This document shows positions 26,729-35,027 of a stretch of DNA of 64,000 nucleotides, piece by piece. This DNA is from Chloroflexaceae bacterium (GTDB lineage: Bacteria; Chloroflexota; Chloroflexia; Chloroflexales; Chloroflexaceae): positions 1 to 64,000 of the forward strand of contig JANWYD010000009.1 in assembly GCA_025057155.1 (NCBI GenBank), read 5' to 3'. The notes below the pieces were generated by a model. It was not told where the DNA came from, searched no databases, and saw only the letters and a list, made by a program, of their open reading frames with translations. Numbering within the stretch: the stretch's first letter is position 1; every line of letters starts with the position of its first letter. Position numbers and translations under genes: made by a program.

Positions 26729-27092
26729 TACGATCTTGTAAAAAAGGCATTCTCGCGAAGAGTCCTCACGCCATTTCCTGACAACCACGGGCGCGCAGGC
26801 ATCATCGCCTGGTCGCAGCGCGACGCCGTATACGACCCCTCAAAATCCACATTCCAAAATCAAAAGTCAGGGTCTCAACAACCGCAATAAGCGAAATTTA
26901 AGCCTCTCCCGCGGCGCCGTCCGGACACGGCGCGCGCAGCGCCTCATGATTTAGTCCGAAATTATCCTTGCTTTAGACTCGATTAAGCGGGTTTCTCTAA
27001 AGTAGCCTCGCTTCCAGGCAGAGGCGCAATTATCTGGAAGCCGGGCAACCAATGGTGGTTGTCTGCGTAGAGGTCACGAAAGGAGCCATGCT
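26729..27092. other. Intergenic region inside the HhH/protease cluster
   Basis: 364 bases with no credible gene. It holds a GCGCCGT-N6-ACGGCGC hairpin near 26920 and an AT-rich stretch (26950-27005) with a CTTTAGA...TCTAAAG inverted repeat (26971-26977, 26996-27002) just ahead of the next gene, suggesting a separate promoter or operator. It ends in AAAGGAG before the ATG at 27093. Confidence 0.45.
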
Positions 27093-27857
27093 ATGACGAC
27101 CGCTATCGAGCAGCCGACGTTCAAGCTCAGCAAGAGGCTGGAAGTGGTCACTGCCGCGGAACTGGGCGCCCGTGGGCCCGAGGTTGCTCTGACGCCTGAG
27201 GAGCTGGAGCCGGCCGAGAACTGGCGCCTGAGCCACCAGCCGCGTCTGATCGAGGCAGCCGAAAGATACGTGCGCGGTCTGATCGCCTCCGCGGCGAAGG
27301 GCAATGGCAAAGGCGCGGAGGAAATAGGCGGCCCGCGGGTTGGCCCCTACGTGCCCTGGGACGTGGTGGCCTATTCGCCGATTGAACTTGGCGGCGCCGG
27401 ATTGATCGGTGAACCGAACAAGATCGTTCCGGCGGGAAGCTGGATCGTCGTCTATGCCCTGATGTGGGCCAACCCGGTGTCCGACCCGGTTCACGGCTAT
27501 AAGGTGCCTGCAAATATGCAGCTTGGCGGGCGGCCCTACCGCGTCACCTGCCATCAACTGAGCAAGACCACCGGGGCGGCGCTGCCGCCGATGAGCTACA
27601 CCGGCACCTTCCCGGCGGTCGTGCCGGCGTTGAGCTGGTGGCCATTCTATATCAAGACCCCCGCTACGACCACGGCCGAGCTGATCGAGGTCAACATCAC
27701 CGCCGATATTGAGTTCCCGGCTCAGCCATTCGCCGCCTTCGCCACCTGGCACTACGACGTGGATATGGAATTGCCCTGGTTCTGGGGCTTCCCGCCGCCG
27801 GTTCCTCCGCAGTGGCGGCACGGCATGCCGATGCAGTATCTGGTCTTCCCCCAGTAG
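27093..27857 (+). CDS. Unknown beta-rich cytosolic protein in protease cluster
   Basis: 254 residues; family not recognised. The start is well supported by AAAGGAG seven bases upstream. An N-terminal helical part (~1-85) is followed by a basic Gly/Lys stretch (SAAKGNGKGAEE) and a beta-rich, aromatic C-terminal half (YVPWDVVAYSPIEL, IVPAGSWIVVYALMW, PALSWWPFYI, ATWHYDVDMELPWFWGF) that ends in a Pro/Trp-rich tail. No signal peptide, membrane helix or catalytic motif was seen. It sits between the two HhH/protease modules on the same strand, so it could be a structural component or a substrate of the proteases; this is inference only. Confidence 0.6.
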   Translation: MTTAIEQPTFKLSKRLEVVTAAELGARGPEVALTPEELEPAENWRLSHQPRLIEAAERYVRGLIASAAKGNGKGAEEIGGPRVGPYVPWDVVAYSPIELGGAGLIGEPNKIVPAGSWIVVYALMWANPVSDPVHGYKVPANMQLGGRPYRVTCHQLSKTTGAALPPMSYTGTFPAVVPALSWWPFYIKTPATTTAELIEVNITADIEFPAQPFAAFATWHYDVDMELPWFWGFPPPVPPQWRHGMPMQYLVFPQ

Positions 27858-28043
27858 CCAGCGCCTGACCCGGCGGGGCGCGCGCTTCGCAGCCGCGTCG
27901 CTCCGCCGGGGAGGAGCGGGGGATCGCCATAGGGAGGCGGATTCCTCCCTGGTGCGATCCCCTGGCTTATCCATGGCGCAACCTGGAAGGTTGTGTCCAC
28001 CTTCTTCCAACGGCTCGCAAGCATAGAGAACCACGAGGTGGCT

Positions 28044-29060
28044 ATGGAGCCCGAAACCGCGCACCCGGAGCGATCCCTGTCAACGTGGGATGAACCTGGC
28101 GCAATCAAAGGCGGCGTCATCAAGGGGATCGGCAAGCAAACCGCCCAGGCGTTCCACGAGGCCGGCATTCATACCTGGAGCGAACTGGCGCGCCTCGATG
28201 CGACCGCGATCGCCGAACGTCTGGGCAGCAGGATCAAGGGGCTGACTCCCGAGCAGATTGAGGAGTGGCGCAACCTGGCCCGCGCCCTGGCCGAGACGGC
28301 AGGGTCCGTTCAGATGCCCGACAAGACGCACGTGGTTACGCTGGAGCTGGTGCTGACCGAACGGCGCGGCGTCTTCAGCACCAAAGCGACCTATGCGCCA
28401 ACCGGCGTCTGGGATCGCTGGGTCGGCTGGAATGCGCGCCGGCTCGAGGCCTTCATCGTCGCCCAGACCGGTTGTCATCTGAGCCTCACGGGCGAAATTG
28501 GAACCCTCGTCAGCGACGACGAGCCGGTGGGTGCGCCGCCAGGGCGCGCCCCGGCGCTTGAAACGCCAGCGGCCTCTGAGCCTGCGACGCTATCTTCTGA
28601 GCTTCAGGCCCCGGCGGCTCCACCTGCGCCCCCCGCGCCGGAAGTCTCAGCGCCGCCTCAGGAAGCCCTGGCAACTTCGCCCGCGCCGCAGGCGCCCGAG
28701 GCGCTGATCCTCGAAGTCGGGCCGCTCACCCTGCAGGCGCTGGATCACCAACGCGGACGGGCGACCCTGTCATTCAGGCTGGGTGGCGCGAACGTCAGGC
28801 AGGCGCTCGACAGCGGGGCGCTGGCCGAGATTGAACTGTGCGGCTGCGCGGGCGAACGGGGTGAGGAGCTTCCTCTTGCTTCGACGCGCCACCGGCTTCA
28901 GCCCGGACGCCGCGAGTACACCCTGACGCTCGAGTTCGCGCCGTATGCCGTAGGACGGTTCCAGGCGTGCGCGACGGTGCGCGTGCCACAGTTTGCGCTC
29001 GCCGGCACGACGACCGGACCAGCCTTCACGGTGGAACCGCCCAACCAGGAGGAACAGTGA
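28044..29060 (+). CDS. HhH-domain protein with C-terminal beta domain (module 2)
   Basis: 338 residues from the ATG at 28044, which follows GAGGTG. Residues ~20-80 are a helix-hairpin-helix/DUF4332-like unit (GVIKGIGKQTAQAFHEAGI, LARLDATAIAERLG). A short alpha/beta segment (~98-160) is followed by a long Pro/Ala-rich linker (~165-225) and a C-terminal beta-sandwich-like domain (~230-330) ending in LQPGRREYTLTL...VPQFALAGTTTGPAFTV, matching the end of the protein at 24605-25654. No export signal. Its stop codon overlaps the start of the next protease (TGATG), so translation is coupled. It is the second copy of the HhH-beta/protease module. Confidence 0.75.
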   Translation: MEPETAHPERSLSTWDEPGAIKGGVIKGIGKQTAQAFHEAGIHTWSELARLDATAIAERLGSRIKGLTPEQIEEWRNLARALAETAGSVQMPDKTHVVTLELVLTERRGVFSTKATYAPTGVWDRWVGWNARRLEAFIVAQTGCHLSLTGEIGTLVSDDEPVGAPPGRAPALETPAASEPATLSSELQAPAAPPAPPAPEVSAPPQEALATSPAPQAPEALILEVGPLTLQALDHQRGRATLSFRLGGANVRQALDSGALAEIELCGCAGERGEELPLASTRHRLQPGRREYTLTLEFAPYAVGRFQACATVRVPQFALAGTTTGPAFTVEPPNQEEQ

Positions 29061-30127
29061 TGGCAGACCAGACCAGTCCGACCGGGATCATCGGTCGCGA
29101 GCAACTCCAAAAGATCAGCACTGATCGGCGACAGGAGAGGAGCGTCTACGAGACCGGCGGAGAGGGCGACGACACGCCGGTCACCAGTTTCGACGAGACT
29201 GAGACGGCCATCCAGGGCGGCGCCCCCAGCTACGGCGCCGGTGGCGAACCCGCGCCGATTGGCGCGGGCCGGGTGCTGGAGGACCTGCCAGGCTACCATC
29301 TGCCGGGGGCCGTGGAGCGAGCCGAAGCGCGCGCCCTTGGCGGCGCCGCCACGCTGGCGGCGGAGGAGAGCAGACCCGCAGCCCGCTTGCTCGATGCCTG
29401 GTTCGCTGATCTGCCCTTACGCTCTAACGCGGAAGTGCTTGGCATGGTCCAGGAAGTACTCATCGGCCCCGATGACCGGGTGCAGGTGACAAGCACGCGG
29501 GAGTACCCCTGGCGTTGCATCTGCGCGCTGGAGATCACCGCCGCCGATGGAACGCGCTGGATCGGCACCGGTTTCTTCGTTGGCCCGCGCACCGTGCTTA
29601 CCGCCGGTCACTGCGTTTACATCCACGGGCGCGGCGGATGGGCGAGAAGCATTCGCCTCGTTCCAGGAGCCAACGGCGCCGAAGCGCCGTTCGGCGCATT
29701 GAGCAGCGGCGATCTGCGCAGTGTGCGCGGCTGGACCGAGAAGCGCCTGCGGACCCACGACTATGGCGCGATTATTCTGCCCCGAAGCTACACCGCCGGC
29801 GAACAGATCGGCTGGTTCGGCTATGCAAACCTGCCCGATGTGGAACTGAGCCAGGCGATTGTCAATCTGGCGGGTTATCCTGGCGACAAACCCCTCAAGA
29901 CCCAGTGGTTCCATGGCCGCGAAGTGACCAGGGTTGACCGGCGGACCATCACCTATCTGATAGACACTATGGGCGGCCAGAGCGGTTCGCCGGTGTGGCG
30001 CATCAAAGACGGGCAGCGTTACGTGGTGGGCATTCACACCAATGGTGACGCAAGCGGCAACTCGGCCACCCGCGTCTGCGCGCCGGTGGCGGCGAACATC
30101 CGGCGCTGGATCGAGGAGGGAGGGTAG
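29060..30127 (+). CDS. Trypsin/V8-like serine protease with complete triad
   Basis: 355 residues. An acidic, Gly/Glu-rich N-terminal region of ~105 residues without a signal peptide may act as a propeptide or targeting arm. The S1B-like domain has LTAGHCVY (His 184), THDYGAIIL (Asp 234) and GGQSGSPVW (Ser 308), so the triad is intact, unlike the paralogue at 25658-26728. The start overlaps the stop of the upstream HhH protein. The absence of a secretion signal in both proteases implies an intracellular target or export by a non-Sec route. Likely specificity after Glu/Asp, as for V8-like enzymes, is only a family-level guess. Confidence 0.9.
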   Translation: MADQTSPTGIIGREQLQKISTDRRQERSVYETGGEGDDTPVTSFDETETAIQGGAPSYGAGGEPAPIGAGRVLEDLPGYHLPGAVERAEARALGGAATLAAEESRPAARLLDAWFADLPLRSNAEVLGMVQEVLIGPDDRVQVTSTREYPWRCICALEITAADGTRWIGTGFFVGPRTVLTAGHCVYIHGRGGWARSIRLVPGANGAEAPFGALSSGDLRSVRGWTEKRLRTHDYGAIILPRSYTAGEQIGWFGYANLPDVELSQAIVNLAGYPGDKPLKTQWFHGREVTRVDRRTITYLIDTMGGQSGSPVWRIKDGQRYVVGIHTNGDASGNSATRVCAPVAANIRRWIEEGG

Positions 30128-30131
30128 GATG

Positions 30132-30236
30132 ATTTCAGATTTTGGATTTTGGATTTTGGATTTTGGATTGCTATGGCTGGCGTCCGGAGGGCAGGTGGCG
30201 ATGTGCGCATGAAGTCCGTTCAAGGGAACCGGCTTG
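30132..30236 (+). repeat. Repeat family C, copy 1
   Basis: Begins with tandem GGATTTT units, then ATTGC, a GGCGTCC block, TGGCGATG and TTCAAGGGAACCGG. The same order of blocks occurs at 34862-34970 and 45071-45177, all on the plus strand and each just after a gene. This copy ends at the ribosome-binding site of the next small gene. Confidence 0.6.
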
Positions 30237-30250
30237 AGGAGGAGGCAGGC

Positions 30251-30532
30251 ATGGATGTTCAGACCCGGGCGCGGAGCGAAGCGAGCATCGCCGGGCAGGT
30301 GCGCACCGCCAGCGGTGCGCCCGTCGCCGACGCGGTGGTGATGATCACCGCTCCCAGCCCGCCCCATCCCGACATCGCGGCGCTGACCGATGCACAGGGA
30401 CGCTACCGCTTCGACGGGTTGATCGCCGGACGCTACACGCTACAGGTGAACGCGACCGGCTACGCTCCGCGAACCGGCGCGGTGCAGACGCGTCCCGGCG
30501 AAACGGTCCGGCTCGATTTCGTGGTGGAGTAG
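30251..30532 (+). CDS. Single CarboxypepD_reg-like (Ig-fold) domain protein
   Basis: 93 residues from the ATG at 30251, which follows GAGGAGGAGG. The sequence is one carboxypeptidase-regulatory-like beta-sandwich: SIAGQVRTASGAPVADAVV, ALTDAQGRYRFDGLIAGRYTL, TRPGETVRLDF. Such domains normally decorate surface proteins, but here there is no signal peptide or partner domain. It is the last gene of the HhH/protease cluster, 123 bases after the second protease, and may be an accessory or substrate protein. An upstream in-frame start at 30149 would translate the repeat and is rejected. Confidence 0.7.
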   Translation: MDVQTRARSEASIAGQVRTASGAPVADAVVMITAPSPPHPDIAALTDAQGRYRFDGLIAGRYTLQVNATGYAPRTGAVQTRPGETVRLDFVVE

Positions 30533-30905
30533 GAGCGGCCACTCGCGCCTCCCTACGAAACCTTGTCGAAGCGAGTGGAACGTCGCGCGTGATCGGCAGG
30601 AACGGCTCAGCCTCCGGCCTTTCTGCCAGTCGGAAACGGAAGGGACGACCGCCGGGTCGCCCCTTCTGATTTGTTCGTCGGTTGCAGACGCGACGGATTA
30701 TCCGCGGGCAGGGGCGGGTTTCTTAAGTTTTATGCATTAGATCCGGCATCTCTTGCCGGCAGCGCCCTGAGCCGGTCAGCGGGCGGGTTTCGCTCCCGCC
30801 CTCTGACAGTCTCGGAGTGGAATACCCGCATAAATACGTTATGGAAGCGGCTTTCAACTAAACTTTCGCTATATAAAACCAGACGATGCCAAAACAGGAA
30901 TACCA

Positions 30906-30934
30906 TTGAAAACGATATTTGATAGTAATACTCT
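30906..30934 (+). promoter_or_regulatory. Promoter candidate for receiver/HEAT/GT operon
   Basis: TTGAAA (30906-30911), 17-base spacer, TACTCT (30929-30934) inside the AT-rich part of the gap. It would give a leader of about 260 bases ending past the hairpin at 31117. The -10 box is a weak match. Confidence 0.3.
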
Positions 30935-31116
30935 GCCCTTTTCACCACATGGACTATGGGAATATACGACGAACAGGCTATTCAGAACGCGAGATTTATC
31001 GAATATCTTTACTCTTACAGCGCATCGCTTACAGCACGTAGCACCTTTACTGCCGACCACGCGGGTCGGACAAGATGGCGAGGCGACCCCGAGGGCATCC
31101 AGATACCCGGGCGCGG

Positions 31117-31150
31117 CGAACCGGGCCTGGCGCGCCACCGGCCCGGTTCG
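31117..31150. promoter_or_regulatory. Strong leader hairpin before response regulator
   Basis: 11-bp stem CGAACCGGGCC / GGCCCGGTTCG enclosing TGGCGCGCCA, itself a palindrome, 48 bases upstream of the receiver-domain gene. No T run follows, so it is not a typical terminator; it could be a leader structure or a protein-binding palindrome. Confidence 0.45.
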
Positions 31151-31197
31151 CCCTCGCGATTGTGCGACTAAATGCAGCGATCTAACGTGAGACAGCT

Positions 31198-31587
31198 ATG
31201 GCCAGTATCCTCATCGCAGAAGACAACGCCACCATTTTCAAGCTGCTCGACTTTCGGCTTACCCACCTGGGCCACGAGACGATCTGGGCCCGCGATGGCG
31301 AGCAGGCCCTGATCGCCATGCGCGAGCGGCATCCCGATCTGGTGCTGCTTGATGTGTTGATGCCGGTCTACGATGGCTTTCAGGTGCTCACGCATGCCAA
31401 AGCTGATCCGGAACTCAAAGATATTCCCGTGATTATGTTAACGGCCCTCGGACAGGAGAACCACGTTGTCAAGGGGATGCGGCACGGGGCCGACGATTAT
31501 GTGATTAAGCCGTTCAGTTTTCCGGAGGTCATCGCGCGCATAGAGGCGGCGCTCAGCCGGCGCGAGGCGCGGGTGACTACGATGTGA
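31198..31587 (+). CDS. Single-domain response regulator (CheY-like receiver)
   Basis: 129 residues forming one receiver domain. The acidic pocket is Glu 8/Asp 9 (IAEDN), the phospho-acceptor is Asp 52 (LLDVLMP), the switch Thr is 82 (MLTALG) and the conserved Lys is 104 (IKPFS). There is no output domain, so signalling must be through protein contact. It starts an apparent operon with a HEAT-repeat membrane protein (7 bases downstream) and a GT2 glycosyltransferase, suggesting phosphorylation-dependent control of polysaccharide synthesis. No histidine kinase is adjacent. Confidence 0.92.
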   Translation: MASILIAEDNATIFKLLDFRLTHLGHETIWARDGEQALIAMRERHPDLVLLDVLMPVYDGFQVLTHAKADPELKDIPVIMLTALGQENHVVKGMRHGADDYVIKPFSFPEVIARIEAALSRREARVTTM

Positions 31588-31594
31588 GGGCCGC

Positions 31595-32692
31595 GTGTCA
31601 GTGTCCACCACACTGGTTCTCAGCATTATCCTTGTCTGCGGCGGCCTGATTACGGTCCTGGTCGGCGTTCTTATCCTGAGACGCCTGGCGTTGAGAGCGG
31701 CTCGCGCCTACAACCACCGGCGGGAGGCCTTCTTTGAAGATTTGATTTTCCATGCCATCCTGGATCCACAGCATGCCGAGCGCCTGCGCGAGATTGCGCG
31801 CCGGGTGTACGCGCGCCGGTGGGGCGGCGCGCCCGGCCTGCGCCCCTTTGACGTCCGGGCGCTTGAACGCAGCCTGCTGCGAGTCGCCCGAGAGCTGCGC
31901 GGGTCAGAGCGGCAGATGCTTACGGATATTTTCGAGGAGACCGGCGGCCTGGCGCGCGGGCTGCGGCAACTGCGCTCCCCCGGCTGCTGCCGACGACTCG
32001 CCGCGGTGCAGAAGCTGCGGATCATGCGCAGCCGTCAGGCAGTGCCGGAGTTGATCGCCGCGCTCAACGACCGCAGCCGGATCGTGCGCCATGCGGCCCT
32101 GCGCGCCCTGGGGGAGATTGGCGATGAGCGCGCCTACCCCTTCCTGCTGCAAGCCCTGGAGACGCCGGCCCGCTGGTCGCCCCTCCGGGCCGCCGACAGC
32201 GTGCTGGCTGCGGGTGCGGCAATTGCGCCGCTGCTGATCGAGCGATTTGCCGCCGTGCGCGAGCCGCAGATCCGGGCGGTCTACGTGCGTCTGTTTGGCC
32301 TGCTGCGCGATCCGGCGGCAATGCCTCTCCTGCTCCCCCTGCTCGACGCTCCCGAACTCCCCCTCTGCATTGCCGCTATTCAAGCCCTGAGCGCCATTGG
32401 CGACGCCGAGGCGGCCAGCCGTGTGCGCATGATGCTCAGTGATCCGCGCTGGGAAATTCGTGCCGCAGCGGCAACTGCGCTGGGCGCGCTTATGGATCTG
32501 GAGAGCGCGCCGATGCTTGAGCGCCTGCTTGATGATCCGGTATACTTAGTGGGCTACAGCGCTGCGCAGAGCCTGATCACGCTGCGCGGCAAGGGCCGGG
32601 CGATGCTCCAGGAGGCGCCTGAAGCCAGCGAAACCTGCATCGTCCCTCTTGCCCTCCAGGCGCTTGGCGAACTTGCGTATGGTCTTGTATAG
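31595..32692 (+). CDS. Membrane-anchored HEAT-repeat protein
   Basis: 365 residues. One N-terminal membrane helix (LVLSIILVCGGLITVLVGVLIL) is followed by a cytosolic alpha-solenoid. HEAT/PBS-lyase-type repeats are visible from about residue 130, for example AVPELIAALNDRSRIVRHAALRALGEIGD, with further units at ERAYPFLLQAL, RVRMMLSDPRWEIRAAAATALGAL and PMLERLLDDPVYLVGYSAAQ. The start is a GTG (31595 or 31601). Placed between a receiver protein and a processive-type glycosyltransferase, it probably serves as a scaffold linking signal and enzyme at the membrane. Confidence 0.8.
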   Translation: MSVSTTLVLSIILVCGGLITVLVGVLILRRLALRAARAYNHRREAFFEDLIFHAILDPQHAERLREIARRVYARRWGGAPGLRPFDVRALERSLLRVARELRGSERQMLTDIFEETGGLARGLRQLRSPGCCRRLAAVQKLRIMRSRQAVPELIAALNDRSRIVRHAALRALGEIGDERAYPFLLQALETPARWSPLRAADSVLAAGAAIAPLLIERFAAVREPQIRAVYVRLFGLLRDPAAMPLLLPLLDAPELPLCIAAIQALSAIGDAEAASRVRMMLSDPRWEIRAAAATALGALMDLESAPMLERLLDDPVYLVGYSAAQSLITLRGKGRAMLQEAPEASETCIVPLALQALGELAYGLV

Positions 32693-32707
32693 CCCGGCCC
32701 GGCTCGT

Positions 32708-34129
32708 ATGCAGGCGCATGATCCGGGCGCGCTCGCGCTCCTGGTCGCTAACACGCTTATTCTCGGCTACTTCCTCCTGCTGCAAGGGAGCTACCTGATC
32801 CTGCTGCTGATCTCCTCGATGGCGATACTGCGCTATCGCCACATTGTGGCCGACGAACACTGGCGCAGCATCATCCAGTCGCCCCTCACCCTGCCCATCT
32901 CGCTCATTGCCCCCGCTTACAATGAAGAGCGGACGATCATCGAGAGCGTGCGCTCATTGCTATCGCTGGAGTATCCCGAATACGAAGTGATCGTGGTGAA
33001 CGACGGTTCGCGCGACAGCACCCTCGCGACCCTGATCGAGCACTTCCAGTTACAACCGATACCTGCCCGCATCGAGTATGCCATTCCCTGCCAGCCAATC
33101 CGGCATGTCTATCGCTCGGCCAGATATCCGCGCCTTGTCGTGGTTGACAAGGAGAATGGCGGCAAGGCCGACGCGCTGAATGCCGGCATCATTATGGCCT
33201 CTCATCCGCTCTTCTGCGCCATGGACGCCGACTCATTGCTTGAAGGCAATGCTCTGTTGCGCATTACCCGGCCCTTCCTCGAACACCCGGAAACGGTCGC
33301 CGTGGGCGGGATTGTACGCATCGCCAACGGCTGTCAGGTCGAGCAGGGGAAGGTGAAAGCGGTCGGCCTGTCTCGCAATCCACTGGTCATCTTTCAACAT
33401 GTGGAGTACCTGCGCGCCTTTCTCTTCGGGCGCGTCGGCTGGAGCGCCCTCGGCGCGCTGCTGATTATCTCCGGGGCCTTTGGCGTCTTCAAACGCCAGG
33501 CCGTGCTCGATGCTGGCGGCTACCGCCACGACACGGTGGGCGAAGATTTTGAACTGGTGGTCCGTATGCACCGGCGCCTGCGCGAGCAGAAGCGCGCCTA
33601 CCGGATCGTGTTTCTCCCTGACCCCGTCTGCTGGACCGAGGCGCCAGAGACGCTGCGCGTGCTGGGCCGGCAGCGCAACCGCTGGCAGCGCGGGCTGATT
33701 GACACCCTCAAGATCCATCGGCGCATGACGTTGAACCCGCGCTACGGGCGAATCGGCATGGTAGCGATGCCATATTTTGTTATTATCGAACTGATCGGCC
33801 CGGTAATAGAAATGTTTGGCTATCTCTTTGTCACAATGGCCTTTCTCCTGAAGCTGATTAATCTGCCTTTCTTTTTGCTCTTTCTGACCCTTGCCATTCT
33901 TCTGGGGGCGCTTCTATCAGTCGCCTCGGTGACGCTCGATGAGATCGCTTACCATCGTTTTCCCCGGCTCAGCCAGTTGCTCATCCTCGTCGCCTTCGCC
34001 CTGCTCGAACAATTCGGCTACCGGCAGCTTACCGTCTGGTGGCGGATCAGAGCCTTCGTAGATTACTGGCGCGGCAACAAAAGTTGGGGAACAATGGAGC
34101 GTAAGGGGTTCGCCCGGCCACGGGCGTAG
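32708..34129 (+). CDS. Membrane family 2 glycosyltransferase
   Basis: 473 residues. An N-terminal membrane segment (~8-40) precedes a cytosolic GT2 domain with VVNDGS (Asp 99), MDADS (Asp 173/175), VGED (Asp 280, likely catalytic base) and QRNRW (322-326). This set is that of processive inverting synthases such as PgaC, BcsA or hyaluronan synthase. Several C-terminal membrane helices (~350-440) follow. The donor sugar and polymer are not determined by sequence. It closes the receiver/HEAT/GT operon, 15 bases after the HEAT gene, so an exopolysaccharide made under receiver control is the likely output. Confidence 0.88.
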   Translation: MQAHDPGALALLVANTLILGYFLLLQGSYLILLLISSMAILRYRHIVADEHWRSIIQSPLTLPISLIAPAYNEERTIIESVRSLLSLEYPEYEVIVVNDGSRDSTLATLIEHFQLQPIPARIEYAIPCQPIRHVYRSARYPRLVVVDKENGGKADALNAGIIMASHPLFCAMDADSLLEGNALLRITRPFLEHPETVAVGGIVRIANGCQVEQGKVKAVGLSRNPLVIFQHVEYLRAFLFGRVGWSALGALLIISGAFGVFKRQAVLDAGGYRHDTVGEDFELVVRMHRRLREQKRAYRIVFLPDPVCWTEAPETLRVLGRQRNRWQRGLIDTLKIHRRMTLNPRYGRIGMVAMPYFVIIELIGPVIEMFGYLFVTMAFLLKLINLPFFLLFLTLAILLGALLSVASVTLDEIAYHRFPRLSQLLILVAFALLEQFGYRQLTVWWRIRAFVDYWRGNKSWGTMERKGFARPRA

Positions 34130-34178
34130 TTGTCTGCGCGGATGACCGCTTCCAGAAACTCTTTGCCTGGTCATATGG

Positions 34179-34212
34179 AGGGGCGTGGGGAAAGCGGAGT
34201 TCCCACGCCCCT
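34179..34212 (+). terminator. Hairpin after glycosyltransferase gene
   Basis: 11-bp stem AGGGGCGTGGG / CCCACGCCCCT with a 12-base loop, 50 bases after the operon end. There is no T tract, so termination is inferred from position only. Confidence 0.4.
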
Positions 34213-34306
34213 GCTGACGTAGCGCAACCTTCGAGGTGATACGCGGGGTGGTCGGAGGAACTGTTCCCTTCCGGACTGTCAGCGAATAACAGGGAGCGTC
34301 TTAACG

Positions 34307-34858
34307 ATGAAGATCCGTGAACAAACAGCGGACCGGCTGGTCCTCAGCGGGACGCCATCCTTGCTCTTTGTCGGCTGTTTTTTCATCGCGATGATACCGC
34401 TGGGCATCGTAGCGGTGCGCGGGGCCTGGAGCGCCATTTATAACACCTCCGGCGACTTCAGCCCGAGTCAATTGACATACCAGCTTTCGATCTTCGTCAT
34501 CGTTGTTCTCACGACCCTCGCCGTTGGCGCGATGGGCTTTGGGATTCTCGTATCCCAACCCTCCCGCGTTACGGTAACCTTCAACCGTTCCGATAACCTC
34601 CTGACGGTTGCCAGACGCTATCTGTTCAGGGGACAGGAAGAACGGCGCCTCCCGCTCGACAGGGTGGTGGAGGTGGACCTCCACAAAGAGGAGTCGGCGT
34701 ATCGGGTGCGCCTGCGCCTGGATGATCGCACCCATCTTGCGCCTTTTGAAAGTTATTCGACCAGAGACGCGGCTGAGGAGCTCGCCTCGGTAATCAGCCA
34801 GTTTCTGGATGTGCCGATCTTTGAGGATCGGGAGACTGGAGACCTTGTAGGGCCATAA
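34307..34858 (+). CDS. Two-helix membrane protein of unknown function
   Basis: 183 residues; family not recognised. Two hydrophobic helices (~18-38, LLFVGCFFIAMIPLGIVAV, and ~60-83, LSIFVIVVLTTLAVGAMGFGIL) are followed by a cytosolic beta-rich domain (VTVTFNRSDNLLTVARR, LDRVVEVDLHKEESAYRVRLRLDD) resembling the PH-like or DUF3592-type domains of small membrane proteins. GGGAG precedes the ATG. It stands apart from its neighbours, with the GT operon upstream and a block of repeats downstream. Confidence 0.6.
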   Translation: MKIREQTADRLVLSGTPSLLFVGCFFIAMIPLGIVAVRGAWSAIYNTSGDFSPSQLTYQLSIFVIVVLTTLAVGAMGFGILVSQPSRVTVTFNRSDNLLTVARRYLFRGQEERRLPLDRVVEVDLHKEESAYRVRLRLDDRTHLAPFESYSTRDAAEELASVISQFLDVPIFEDRETGDLVGP

Positions 34859-34861
34859 TTA

Positions 34862-34970
34862 TGATTTCGGATGGTGGATTTCGGATTGCCGCAGATGGCG
34901 TCCAATCAGGCGTGGCGATGATGCACACGCGTGGTGTTCAACAGGAACTGGTATACGACCAGTGAGAGCT
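34862..34970 (+). repeat. Repeat family C, copy 2
   Basis: GGATTTCGGATTGC, ATGGCGTCC, GTGGCGATGATGC and GTTCAACAGGAACTGGTAT blocks in the family order. It ends in ACTGGT-ATACG-ACCAGT, a small hairpin; the copy at 45071 has CCGGT-ATA-ACCGG at the same place, so both arms have changed together. Confidence 0.65.
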
Positions 34971-35027
34971 TCCAGGTCTGCGGGGCAAGCCTGAGACTCC
35001 AGATTCAGCATGGCGGACGGCCTGGTA

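Larger units (their letters stand above)
30533..31197. other. 665-base intergenic region, partly AT-rich
   Basis: No gene with a ribosome-binding site or family resemblance was found. The stretch 30830-31030 is clearly more AT-rich than its surroundings and contains a promoter candidate (30906-30934). A strong hairpin (31117-31150) lies close to the response-regulator start. The region could hold a small RNA or a long regulated leader, but nothing specific was recognised. Confidence 0.45.
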
